A program made the position numbers and the translations under genes. Shown piece after piece: positions 51,403 through 59,409 of a DNA stretch of 64,000 bases. The notes under the pieces were generated by a model that was not told the origin of the DNA, made no database searches, and saw nothing but the letters and a program-made list of their open reading frames with translations. Source of the DNA: SCGC-AG-212-J23 sp035649175 (GTDB lineage Bacteria; Pseudomonadota; Gammaproteobacteria; Burkholderiales; SG8-39); contig DASRKB010000237.1 of NCBI GenBank assembly GCA_035649175.1, forward strand, positions 1 to 64,000. The letters run 5' to 3'. Within the stretch, counting starts at the first letter, position 1, and each line of letters opens with the position of its first letter.

Positions 51403-52096
51403 GGCCCGCGGCAGTATACGAGAAGAGCTCCGGCGCGCTGGCCCAGCGCACGCCCTCTACGCGCGAAAGCCGCTCGAGGAAACACCACGCGGCCTCGTCG
51501 TGCACCGCATGATGCGTGAGCCAGCCGACCGGGTTGGTCAGGCCCATAAGCTCGGTCGCGGTGGCGAGCGCCTGCTCCTCGCCGATGAAGCGCCTGCCCT
51601 CGCGCCAGGCCACGATGTCGATGTGCGTGTTGACCTGCCGCAGGCCCCGAACCGGCTTCGCCGCGCCATCCCGGCTCAATCCGGTGAAGCCGGCCTGTGG
51701 GAGCGACTCGGCGAGGCTCTCGCGGATGCGATTCCACGGCGGCACGAGCACCGGCAGCGCCCGCTCGCCCGCGAGCTTCTTCAGCCGCTGCGCCGCAGCG
51801 GACAGCCGCTCGAGAGCGCGCGCGTCGGGCTCCGAGGCCGGGAATTCGGTCTTCTTCTCAGCCGGACCGGCGCGGTTGCGGTGGTCGGCACCGTGCTGAA
51901 GAACGCTCACGCTGTCCCGCAGGAGATGGAAGAGCTCCGGGACCGCGAGCTGCGGCACGACCGCGAGTGCAAGCGGCACCTGAAAGCGCATCAGGCGCTC
52001 GAGGGCGGGCGTGGGCAGCGCGGCGTCGTCGTCGCGCCACCAGAACGACACGCCACCGCGGATCCGGATCGCTTCCTCGAGGCGCGCCCAGCTCAT
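51395..52096 (-). CDS. Polysaccharide deacetylase-family protein (NodB-like), divergent
   Basis: 233-residue protein that resembles the NodB-fold deacetylases. The opening catalytic-type motif is FWWRDDDAALP (tandem aspartates), the second region is SVLQHGADHRNR (candidate His ligands) and a third is VLVPPWNRI. No signal peptide or membrane segment is visible, so it probably acts on a lipid-linked or soluble sugar inside the cell. The protein is short for the family and lacks a clear C-terminal LxxH motif in the usual place. It overlaps the glycosyltransferase upstream by four bases and the ATPase downstream by eight. Confidence 0.7.
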   Translation of the reverse strand: MSWARLEEAIRIRGGVSFWWRDDDAALPTPALERLMRFQVPLALAVVPQLAVPELFHLLRDSVSVLQHGADHRNRAGPAEKKTEFPASEPDARALERLSAAAQRLKKLAGERALPVLVPPWNRIRESLAESLPQAGFTGLSRDGAAKPVRGLRQVNTHIDIVAWREGRRFIGEEQALATATELMGLTNPVGWLTHHAVHDEAAWCFLERLSRVEGVRWASAPELFSYTAAGHG

Positions 52097-53190
52097 GCGA
52101 CCCAGCGCGCCACGAGCTCGGCGCTACGGCTGGCGCCGTCGAGGTCGATGTCGCTCGCCTGCGGACGCGGACGAGCCATCGCCTCGTCCACGGCGGCTGC
52201 CAGAGCCGCCGGAGAAAGATCTCTTTCTTCCAGGACGGCCACAAGTCCCCTGTCTGCGAAAAGCCGGGCCCGCATTCCCTGCTCCGTCTCGCTCCCCTGC
52301 GAGAAAGGCACCACCACGGCCCGGGTCCGGGCCTGCAGCGTCTCCAAGAGCGTGTTGTAACCCGCCTGGCTCACCGATAGCTCGCAATTCCGGAGCAGCG
52401 TCGCGAAATCGATCCGGGCGCGCTCGATGATCACGCCGCTCCGCGGCTCTACCCCCTCCAGGCTTGCATTGATACCGCCCAGCAGCCGCCAGGTCCGGTC
52501 GCGGAGCCGCGTAAGCGGCCGGGCGACGAGCGCCGTCTCCAGTAGGCGCCGCCCCACGGCTCCGCCGCCTGCCGACACGAGCACCTCGCCCCGCCCTGCG
52601 TCACCGGCGACGGGCGCCTCCTCGACGACATAGCCAGTATAAAAGAGCCGGTCCGCTAGTTGGGCCGCCGCGGAAAAGCTCATCTCGAACGGCGCGATGT
52701 CGGGGTCGCCGTGGACGAGGACCTTGTGGAAATGCGCCTCGATGAGCCCAACGGCCGCCGCCTCCCGCTCGGGACGCTTCTGCAGGATATCCCGCACCGA
52801 GCAGATGACCAGCGCGCCGCGCGCCGCCTCGAGGAGCGGCAGGAGCTCGAACCGAAGCTGGCGCCGGCCGAAGGGAAAGAGCTCGACAATCAGGACATCG
52901 GCCCCGGCGGCGCGCCATGCCTCGAGCAGCATTTCCTTTCTTCTCTCCTTCCAGGCCTCGCCGATCGGCCGCCCGGCTTCGTCCACGAAGGTCTTGAACG
53001 CCGCGTCGGCCGCCGCCATGGGGGGAAGCTGCACCCGCTTTCCGGGAAACGACAGCGCCGGGACCGGCGCGCCGCCGCTCGCGAGCGTCACGTCGAACCC
53101 CGCCGCGGCGAGCGCGCGGCACAAAACCACCGCGCGCTTCAGGTGGCCGATGCCCAGGAGGTGCTGCACGTGGAAGAAAACCCGCTTCAT
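52093..53190 (-). CDS. MurG-like glycosyltransferase, COG4671 type (1)
   Basis: 365-residue GT-B-fold protein. The N-terminal nucleotide-sugar family loop is FHVQHLLGIGHLKRAVVLCR, and the C-terminal domain has SAGGGAVGRRLLETAL and the acceptor/donor site SVSQAGYNTLLETLQ, a MurG-type GG-like and donor-binding region. This is the predicted glycosyltransferase type of COG4671. It overlaps the phosphatase gene by four bases upstream and the deacetylase-family gene by four bases downstream. Donor and acceptor are unknown. It is related to, but clearly diverged from, the gene at 56097-57326. Confidence 0.8.
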   Translation of the reverse strand: MKRVFFHVQHLLGIGHLKRAVVLCRALAAAGFDVTLASGGAPVPALSFPGKRVQLPPMAAADAAFKTFVDEAGRPIGEAWKERRKEMLLEAWRAAGADVLIVELFPFGRRQLRFELLPLLEAARGALVICSVRDILQKRPEREAAAVGLIEAHFHKVLVHGDPDIAPFEMSFSAAAQLADRLFYTGYVVEEAPVAGDAGRGEVLVSAGGGAVGRRLLETALVARPLTRLRDRTWRLLGGINASLEGVEPRSGVIIERARIDFATLLRNCELSVSQAGYNTLLETLQARTRAVVVPFSQGSETEQGMRARLFADRGLVAVLEERDLSPAALAAAVDEAMARPRPQASDIDLDGASRSAELVARWVA

Positions 53191-53786
53191 TCCCGGAGTT
53201 CGGGGTCAGACACCGAACCGCTCACATTGAGTTGCTTGACCCGAATATTGGCCCGCCCGTCGACCTCGAAGAGCTGCACCGCCGCGCGGTCGAGCTTCGC
53301 GGGGGGCCTGCCGAGCATGTCCCAGCCGGTCGCAGCGGCGAGCACCACGCGGATCACGCCGCGGTGGGTGATCGCGAGCGTAGGCTCGCGCTGCTCCTTC
53401 AGCCACGCGCTCGCCCGCCGCATCACGTCCCTCGGACTCTCGCCGCCGGGCGGGCGGAAGTCGAGGCCGCGGTCTTCGTTCTCGCGGAACGATTGCCCCA
53501 GGGACTCGCGGAGATCCTTCAGGAGGCCGCCCTGCCAGGCGCCCCAATCCATCTCCATGAGCCGCGGCTCGCGCGGCGCGTTGGGAAAGCCGAGCAGTGC
53601 CGCGGTCTCCACGCAGCGCAGGAGCGGGCTCGTCACGACGCGCATGCCGCGGCACGCCGCCGGGAGCTTCGTCGCGCGCGCCGCGGCGCGGCCCGCGTCC
53701 GAAAGCGGAACGTCGGTTTGCCCCTGGATGCGCCCTTCGGCGTTCCACGCCGTCTCGGCGTGCCGCAGGAGAGCGACGACCGTCAC
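53187..53786 (-). CDS. Histidine phosphatase (phosphoglycerate mutase-like)
   Basis: 199-residue histidine phosphatase. The catalytic motif is LLRHAETAWNAEG at the N-terminus, with the partner Arg in VVTSPLLRCVETA, the acid residue in LMEMDWGAWQG and the second His in LAITHRGVIRVVL. Relatives include CobC, GpmB and sugar-phosphate phosphatases. Here it may dephosphorylate a sugar phosphate or lipid-linked intermediate. GTG start at 53784-53786 overlaps the glycosyltransferase stop (GTGA). Its 3' end contains a GGGGTC palindrome copy and the C-terminus reads VSDPELRE. Confidence 0.88.
   Translation of the reverse strand: MTVVALLRHAETAWNAEGRIQGQTDVPLSDAGRAAARATKLPAACRGMRVVTSPLLRCVETAALLGFPNAPREPRLMEMDWGAWQGGLLKDLRESLGQSFRENEDRGLDFRPPGGESPRDVMRRASAWLKEQREPTLAITHRGVIRVVLAAATGWDMLGRPPAKLDRAAVQLFEVDGRANIRVKQLNVSGSVSDPELRE
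53198..53218. repeat. GGGGTC-GACCCC palindrome, copy 3 (imperfect, inside a gene)
   Basis: GTTCGGGGTC-A-GACACCGAAC has one mismatch. It overlaps the last codons of the histidine phosphatase gene, so the repeat has been absorbed into coding sequence. Confidence 0.65.
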
Positions 53787-54883
53787 GGGAGCAACCGCAA
53801 GCGTTCTGCGGCGTGCGCCACGCTGCGTTCCGCGGCTACCCGCCTTGCCGCCTCCGCCCCCATGGCCGAGCGCTTGCCCTCGTCCATCAGCAGCTCGCGC
53901 ACGCGAGCGGCGAGCGCGGCCTCGTCGAGCGAGGCTGCGAGCAGGCCGGTCCGGCCGTCCGCCACCACGTCGGGGATGCCGCGCAAGGCGCACGAGACCA
54001 CGGGAAGGCCGGCGGCCTGCGCCTCGAGCAGCGCCATGCCGAACGCCTCGTTGACGCCGGGCCAGACCATGAGGTCGCCGGCGCCGTAGAGGCGGACAAG
54101 TGCTTCTTCCTCCAGGGCGCCCAGGAATTTCACCCTATCCTTCAATTCATCGAACGCCGCTTCCACCCGTCCGCGCGCCGCCCCGTCGCCCGCGACGAGC
54201 AGGCGCCAGGGCAGGTCCACCACCCGGGAAAGCACCTTTGCGAGCAGGCGATAGGACTCGAGCTTGTCGCCTTCGCGCATCATCGCCGCCACCACGATCC
54301 ATGGCTCGCTTTCCGGAAGGTGGAGCTGCCGCGCGAATGCATCCCGGGTTTCTTTCCCGTTCGCTCGATAAGGCGCGGGATCAAGGAAGGGCGGAAGGAA
54401 GGTGATGCGACCGCGGCCCACGAGCGGCACGAGGCACGCCTCGTCGTCGCGCGAGAGGCAGAACACGCGCGCGGTCATGCCGAGCGCCGCCGCGGTCGCC
54501 TCGTGCCCGATCGCCCAGGGCCCGCCGGCCCGCTTGGGCGCATGCGTGGCCTCGGCGAGCACGTATGGAATGCCGAGCGCTTTTGCGATGCGAGGCCCGA
54601 GCCAGTCTGGAGCCTTGTAGTACACGTGATAGGTGAACCAGAGCTGCGGCGTGTTTTCGCGCCACTTCCTCAGGAGCGAATCGGCAATACCGCCGGCTTC
54701 CTCGCGGATCGCGGCCTGGCGCGCGGGGTCGCCGCGGCCCTCGTAGCTGCGGAATTCCGAGGCGAGCTCGACCTCGTGGCCGGCGAGCGAAAGCGCCTGC
54801 ATGAGCAGACGCGCCACGCGCCGGTCGCCCGAGGGAATAGCGTGCGTCGGCGCCTTAAGCGGTGCGTAGAACGCGATCCGCAT
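53783..54883 (-). CDS. Glycosyltransferase family 4-like (1)
   Basis: 366-residue GT-B enzyme. N-terminus MRIAFYAPLKAPTHAIPSGD; C-terminal Glycos_transf_1 domain with the phosphate-contacting WPGVNEAFGMALLEAQAAGLP (E-x7-E type motif) and DGRTGLLAA. It is cytosolic and would transfer a sugar from an NDP-sugar to a growing glycan. It overlaps the next upstream glycosyltransferase by 29 bases, and the phosphatase gene downstream by four. Sugar identity is not deducible. Confidence 0.9.
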   Translation of the reverse strand: MRIAFYAPLKAPTHAIPSGDRRVARLLMQALSLAGHEVELASEFRSYEGRGDPARQAAIREEAGGIADSLLRKWRENTPQLWFTYHVYYKAPDWLGPRIAKALGIPYVLAEATHAPKRAGGPWAIGHEATAAALGMTARVFCLSRDDEACLVPLVGRGRITFLPPFLDPAPYRANGKETRDAFARQLHLPESEPWIVVAAMMREGDKLESYRLLAKVLSRVVDLPWRLLVAGDGAARGRVEAAFDELKDRVKFLGALEEEALVRLYGAGDLMVWPGVNEAFGMALLEAQAAGLPVVSCALRGIPDVVADGRTGLLAASLDEAALAARVRELLMDEGKRSAMGAEAARRVAAERSVAHAAERLRLLP

Positions 54884-56096
54884 CGCGCGATAGCCCGAAC
54901 TTGCGCGCGAGGCGCTCGAGGTTCGCTTCCAGCATGAACTCGGCGCGCACGCGCGCGAGGCCCGCCTCGCCCAGCGCTCGCCGGCGCGCCGGGTCGCGGA
55001 TCAGCGCTTCCAGGGCGCGCGCGAGCGCCGCGGAATCGTTCTCCGGGACGAGCACGCCGCTTTGCCCGTCGCGCACGAGCTCCGGGATCGCGGACACGCG
55101 CGTGGCGACGCAGGCGAGCGCCTGGCTCTGCGCCTCGGCGAGCACGTTGGGCAGTCCATCGCGGTCGCCGTCTCCCGCGATGCGGCTCGCGAGGGCGAAG
55201 AGGTCCGCCTTGCGGTATTCCTCGAGGAGCTCGTCCTGGGTGAGCGGGCCGCGCCACTCGATGCTTTTCTCGATTCCCAAGGAGTTTGCCTTGAGGATCA
55301 TCTTCTCCTTGAGCGGGCCGCCTCCGGCGTGCACCAGCTTCCACCGAAGCGCCGGAGGAAGAAGGCCGAGCGCCTCGAGCAGCACCTCCATGCCCTTTTT
55401 CTCGACCAGCCGGCACACCGAGAGGATCGTGACCGGCTCGCCGGCACCGTCGAGCGCGGGCCGCTGCGCGCCCCGCGGCGGAAAGCGGGAAAGATCGATG
55501 CCGTGGTAGACGAGCTCAACTCGCCCCGGCGGCGCAAGCGCGGCGAGGTGCTCGCGGTTCGCGGCAGTGCACGTCACCAGCCACTCGCAAGAGGCGAGCT
55601 TCTCGCGCTTCTCCCATTCCGGCGTGGTCCAGATGTCTTTGGCGTGCGCGGAGCCGGTCCACGGCATGCCGAGCAGCGCGGCGCCGTAGCGCGTGACCGA
55701 TGCCGGCGTGTGCAGGAAATGGGCGTGCAGGCTGCGCACGTCCCCGGGGAGCTCGGCGGCGAGCACCAGCGCCTGCCCGAAGCGGCGCACGCGGTTCGCC
55801 GTCGGGTCACGCTGCAGATCCTTCAGCCAAAGGGATCTTGCATTCGTGTATCCGGCCGTCTTCCTCGTTCTCCACCATCCCTTGAGAACCCGGAAAGGCT
55901 CGAGAAGGAGATACTCGGGGAGATACAGGACCTGCGCGCGGATCGCACGGTGCACGGCGTGCACGCGGCCCTCGGTCGGCTTGCGCAGCGAGACGATCAG
56001 GATATCCAGGCTGCGGCGCTCAAGCGCGGCGATCTCCTGGGCGATGAACGCCTCGGAGAGCCGGGGATATCCCTTCAGGACAAAAGCGACCCGCAA
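54855..56096 (-). CDS. Glycosyltransferase family 4-like (2)
   Basis: 413-residue GT-B enzyme starting MRVAFVLKGYPRLSEAFIAQ, a common opening of exopolysaccharide glycosyltransferases. The acceptor domain has LHAHFLHTPASVTRYGA, and the donor domain has VYHGIDLSRFPP, LSVCRLVEKKGMEVLLEAL and the DGLPNVLAEAQSQALACV E-x7-E region followed by DGQSGVLV. It is immediately after the COG4671-type gene (stop and start adjacent) and overlaps the following glycosyltransferase by 29 bases. Confidence 0.92.
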   Translation of the reverse strand: MRVAFVLKGYPRLSEAFIAQEIAALERRSLDILIVSLRKPTEGRVHAVHRAIRAQVLYLPEYLLLEPFRVLKGWWRTRKTAGYTNARSLWLKDLQRDPTANRVRRFGQALVLAAELPGDVRSLHAHFLHTPASVTRYGAALLGMPWTGSAHAKDIWTTPEWEKREKLASCEWLVTCTAANREHLAALAPPGRVELVYHGIDLSRFPPRGAQRPALDGAGEPVTILSVCRLVEKKGMEVLLEALGLLPPALRWKLVHAGGGPLKEKMILKANSLGIEKSIEWRGPLTQDELLEEYRKADLFALASRIAGDGDRDGLPNVLAEAQSQALACVATRVSAIPELVRDGQSGVLVPENDSAALARALEALIRDPARRRALGEAGLARVRAEFMLEANLERLARKFGLSRDADRVLRTA

Positions 56097-57326
56097 TTAC
56101 CGGAGACGCGAAACGCTCGCCTGCACACGCCCCTCCTCGTTGCCGGAAGCGATCCAGGGCGCGACGAGCCGCGAGACGTTCTTCAGCCCCTCGAGCAGTC
56201 CGGGCACCACCACATCGGAGGGGCGGCTCTGGCGTGGCAGCGCGCGCAGCGCCGCGGCCATCACCGCGGGGTCGTGTGTGCCGTCGTCCGAGAGCATGCT
56301 GACCAGCCCGAGCTTCGCCGCGCGCGAGGCTCGGATGTGCTGCTCCAGGCGCGGCGCGGTGCGCGGCACGATGAGCGCGCGCTTGTCCAGCGAAATCACC
56401 TCGCAGAAGGTGTTGTAGCCGCCCATCGCCACCACGCCGGCGGCGCGCGACACGAGCGTCTCGAGCTGGCCGTGAAAGGTGATAGCGTCGACGCGCTTGA
56501 TCTTCGCGGCGCGATCCATGAACTCCGCCTGGCGCTCGGGCTGCATGAACGGCCCGAGCACGAGCAGCGCCGGATACGGCAGCAGCGGATCGTGCTCGTA
56601 GGCGCGCAGCACCCAGTCGACGAGGCTGTCGCCGTCGCCCCCGCCGCCGGTGGTGACCAGCAGGAACGGGCGCTTGGCGATCTCGGGCAGGCGCGGCGGC
56701 GCGCCGTGCGAGGGGACCTCGCGGTGCAGGTAGCCGGTGTAGACCATCTTCTGGCGCACGCGCTGCGGCAGCGCGATGCCCTCCAGCGGGTCGCAGATCT
56801 GCGGCAGCCCGTACACCCAGATCTCGTCGTAGAGCTCGCGCAGCGCGGGCAGCACCTTCTTGCGCTGCCACTCCGGCACGAGGAGCCGGGGCTCGTCCAT
56901 CACGTCGCGCAGGCCGAGCACCAGGCGCGTGCCACGGCGCTTGAGCGACTTCAGCGTTTGGAGCACCTCGCCACGCAGGCCGACCGGCTCCTTGTCGACA
57001 ATGAAGAGATCCGGGTCGAACAGCTCCGCGGTGTGCTGGATGATCGAGGCGCGCATGGAGAGCGTCTTCTCGATGTCGAGGTGCAGGTTGAGCGGCGTGT
57101 ACTCGCCGTTGCGCAGCTTGATCACCCCCGGAACGCGCACGAAGTCGACACGGGCACGGAAGTCGAAGCTGCCGATGATCGGCGAGCCCGACAGGATGAG
57201 CACCGAGAGCTGCTTGAAGTTCTCGACCAGCGAATGCGCGATCGCCCGGCAGCGTCGCAGGTGGCCGAGTCCGAAGGTGTCGTGGCTGTAGATGAGAACG
57301 CGGCCGTCGCCGCGAGCCGACCTCAT
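56097..57326 (-). CDS. MurG-like glycosyltransferase, COG4671 type (2)
   Basis: 409-residue predicted glycosyltransferase. The nucleotide-sugar loop is YSHDTFGLGHLRRCRAIAHS, followed by GSPIIGSFDF; the C-terminal donor domain has LVTTGGGGDGDSLV and VVAMGGYNTFCEVIS. It is the first gene of the ten-gene operon. ATG at 57324-57326 has AAGGGGG five bases upstream; a TTG 17 codons upstream is less likely. Conserved proteins of this build are widespread in proteobacteria, but donor and product are not established. Confidence 0.82.
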   Translation of the reverse strand: MRSARGDGRVLIYSHDTFGLGHLRRCRAIAHSLVENFKQLSVLILSGSPIIGSFDFRARVDFVRVPGVIKLRNGEYTPLNLHLDIEKTLSMRASIIQHTAELFDPDLFIVDKEPVGLRGEVLQTLKSLKRRGTRLVLGLRDVMDEPRLLVPEWQRKKVLPALRELYDEIWVYGLPQICDPLEGIALPQRVRQKMVYTGYLHREVPSHGAPPRLPEIAKRPFLLVTTGGGGDGDSLVDWVLRAYEHDPLLPYPALLVLGPFMQPERQAEFMDRAAKIKRVDAITFHGQLETLVSRAAGVVAMGGYNTFCEVISLDKRALIVPRTAPRLEQHIRASRAAKLGLVSMLSDDGTHDPAVMAAALRALPRQSRPSDVVVPGLLEGLKNVSRLVAPWIASGNEEGRVQASVSRLR

Positions 57327-57397
57327 GGGTCCCCCTTGTGGGGCCCGATTGTGAGCCGGGCCGGCGGGATTGCGCAAGCCGGGGGTACGATAGCGCC

Positions 57398-58174
57398 GTG
57401 AACGTCCGAAAATTGCTGGAGCTGGGCGGCCGCGCCGCCCTGGTGACCGGGGGATCGAGGGGTCTTGGCCTGCAGCTCGCCGAGGCGCTGGGCGAGATGG
57501 GCGCGCGGATCGCCATCACCGCACGCAAGAAGGATGAGCTCGACGAGGCCAGCTCCCACCTGAGAAAGAGCGGGATAGAGGCCCATCCGTTCGTCTGTGA
57601 CGTCGGCAATCGGCAAGCCATCCCGGCGCTCGTCGACGCGGTGATCGGCAAGCTCGGAAGCGTCGATATCCTCGTCAACAACGCCGGCGCGACCTGGGGC
57701 GCGCCGGCCGAGGACCATCCGCTCGAGGCATGGGACAAGCTGGTGAGCGTGAACATGACGGGCGCGTTCCTGCTTTCGCAGGCGCTCGCCAAGCGATGCA
57801 TGATTCCGGCGCGGTGGGGACGCATCATCAACGTCGCCTCGGTCGCCGGCCTGATGGGGCAGGATCCGCGCTTCGCCCCGACCGCGGCCTATACCGCGAC
57901 CAAGCACGGCGTGGTCGGACTCACGCGCCAGCTCGCCGCCGAATGGGGCGTGCACGGCATCACCGTGAACGCGATCTGTCCGGGCTTCTTTCCCTCCAAG
58001 ATGACCAAAGCCGTGCTCGCCGCGGCCGGCGAGAAGATCCGCGAGCTCACGCCGACGCGGCGCCTGGGCAACGAGGAGGATCTCAAGGGCCTCGTCGTAC
58101 TGCTCGCCTCCGAGGCGTCGCGGCACATCACCGGGCAGGCAATCGCGGTGGACGGCGGTGCGGTGATCGTATGA
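57398..58174 (+). CDS. Short-chain dehydrogenase/reductase (3-oxoacyl-ACP reductase-like)
   Basis: 258-residue SDR oxidoreductase. The cofactor motif is TGGSRGLGLQLAEAL, the NNAG motif follows DILV, the catalytic Ser is in VASVAGLMG and the Tyr/Lys pair is in YTATKHGVVG. The Thr-Gly-Gly-Ser-Arg loop suggests NADP(H). Substrates of near relatives include sugars, gluconate and 3-oxoacyl thioesters. GTG at 57398 was chosen; it begins MNVRKLLELGGR. It starts 71 bases from the divergent glycan operon and is followed by a palindrome and a thioesterase gene. Confidence 0.9.
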   Translation: MNVRKLLELGGRAALVTGGSRGLGLQLAEALGEMGARIAITARKKDELDEASSHLRKSGIEAHPFVCDVGNRQAIPALVDAVIGKLGSVDILVNNAGATWGAPAEDHPLEAWDKLVSVNMTGAFLLSQALAKRCMIPARWGRIINVASVAGLMGQDPRFAPTAAYTATKHGVVGLTRQLAAEWGVHGITVNAICPGFFPSKMTKAVLAAAGEKIRELTPTRRLGNEEDLKGLVVLLASEASRHITGQAIAVDGGAVIV

Positions 58175-58180
58175 AGACAG

Positions 58181-58199
58181 TTCGGGGTCTGACCCCGAA
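58181..58199. repeat. GGGGTC-GACCCC palindrome, copy 4
   Basis: TTCGGGGTC-T-GACCCCGAA, a perfect 19-bp palindrome between the SDR stop (58174) and the thioesterase start (58209). Confidence 0.8.
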
Positions 58200-58208
58200 T
58201 GCAAGCCG

Positions 58209-58631
58209 ATGAACGACCGCCTGGCATTCACGCGCGAGTACCAGAAGAAAATCCCGTTCGTTCAGCACCTGAAGATTGTCACGGAGGAGCTGGGCGAGGG
58301 AACGGCGAGGCTCTCGCTTCCGGTGGAGCCCGGGTTCACGAACAGCCTCGGCACGGTGCACGGCGGCGTGATCATGTCGCTGCTCGACGTGGCGCTCTGC
58401 ACGGCGGCGCGCACGCTGCACCCGGAGTCGACCGGCGTCATCACCATCGACCTTTCCGCCTCGTTCATCGGCGGGGGCAACGGCGCGCGGCTCATCGCCG
58501 AGGCGCGGGTGCTTCGCGATGCGCGCACGATGAGCTTCGTGGAAGGGGAAGCGAGGAACCCGGACGGCACGCTGGTGGCCAAGGCGATCGCCACCGTTCG
58601 GGTGCGAACCAGGGAGAAACCAACAGGCTGA
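58209..58631 (+). CDS. PaaI-type hot-dog thioesterase
   Basis: 140-residue hot-dog-fold protein that hydrolyses an acyl-CoA or aryl-CoA to the free acid. The active-site region is NSLGTVHGGVIMSLLDVALC, with the HGG turn and the catalytic Asp, and the C-terminal half has TIDLSASFIGGGNGARLIAEA. It is likely a tetramer like other PaaI-family enzymes. It lies between the SDR and the BPSS1780 gene on the same strand. Whether it is a general housekeeping enzyme or tied to the SDR is not clear. Confidence 0.9.
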   Translation: MNDRLAFTREYQKKIPFVQHLKIVTEELGEGTARLSLPVEPGFTNSLGTVHGGVIMSLLDVALCTAARTLHPESTGVITIDLSASFIGGGNGARLIAEARVLRDARTMSFVEGEARNPDGTLVAKAIATVRVRTREKPTG

Positions 58632-58641
58632 AGGGAGAGCG

Positions 58642-59409
58642 ATGACCACGAACCCGTATGCGGCGCCTAAGGCCACGATCGCCGCCGACACGATCACGCG
58701 GGGTGGCTTCATTCCGGGCGGCCGCTCGGTCGCCGCCAAGCGGGGCGGCAGCTGGATCGGCGACGCCTGGGGCCTCTTCCGCCGCGCCGCAGGCGTGTGG
58801 ATCGCCATCATCATCGTGCTGACGGTCATCTTCCTCGTCGCGGCCTTCATCCCGTTGATCGGCATGCTCGCCACCATGATCTTCTTTCCCGTCTTCGCGG
58901 GGGGACTCATGATCGGCTGCCGCGAGGTGGAGGAGGATCGTCTGCTCGAGTTCAGCCACCTTTTCGCCGGGTTTCGCCAGCACTTCGGCACGCTCGCCAA
59001 GGTAGGCGCGCTCTACCTCGGGGGGTCGATCATCGTGACGCTGCTCGTGGCGCTCCTCGCCGGCCCGGGCATGTTCGCCCTTTTCGGCGGGGCCGAGACG
59101 CAGCCGGAGGACGTCGCCACCATGGGTATGGCCTTCCTTCTCATCCTCGCGCTCAGCCTTCCGCTCGCGATGGCGGTGTGGTTCGCCGCGCCGCTCGTGG
59201 TGTTCCACCAGCACAGTGCCTTCGACGCGATGAAGGGTAGCTTCACCGGCTGCCTGAGGAACGTCCTGCCGTTCTCCGTCTACGGCATCGTCATGCTGGT
59301 GCTCGCGCTAGTCGCCACCGTGCCGATCATGCTCGGGTGGCTCGTGCTCGGGCCGGTGCTTGCCGCGAGCGTCTACACCGCCTACACCGACATCTATCTC
59401 AATCGGTAA
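58642..59409 (+). CDS. BPSS1780-family membrane protein
   Basis: 255-residue membrane protein of unknown function. It begins MTTNPYAAPKATI, the characteristic start of the family found mainly in betaproteobacteria. About six hydrophobic helices follow (for example AGVWIAIIIVLTVIFLVAAF, MLATMIFFPVFAGGLMIG and VYGIVMLVLALVATVPIML). It follows the thioesterase by 10 bases with GGGAGAG upstream. Its 3' end overlaps the end of the convergent MFS gene by 11 bases. Confidence 0.85.
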   Translation: MTTNPYAAPKATIAADTITRGGFIPGGRSVAAKRGGSWIGDAWGLFRRAAGVWIAIIIVLTVIFLVAAFIPLIGMLATMIFFPVFAGGLMIGCREVEEDRLLEFSHLFAGFRQHFGTLAKVGALYLGGSIIVTLLVALLAGPGMFALFGGAETQPEDVATMGMAFLLILALSLPLAMAVWFAAPLVVFHQHSAFDAMKGSFTGCLRNVLPFSVYGIVMLVLALVATVPIMLGWLVLGPVLAASVYTAYTDIYLNR

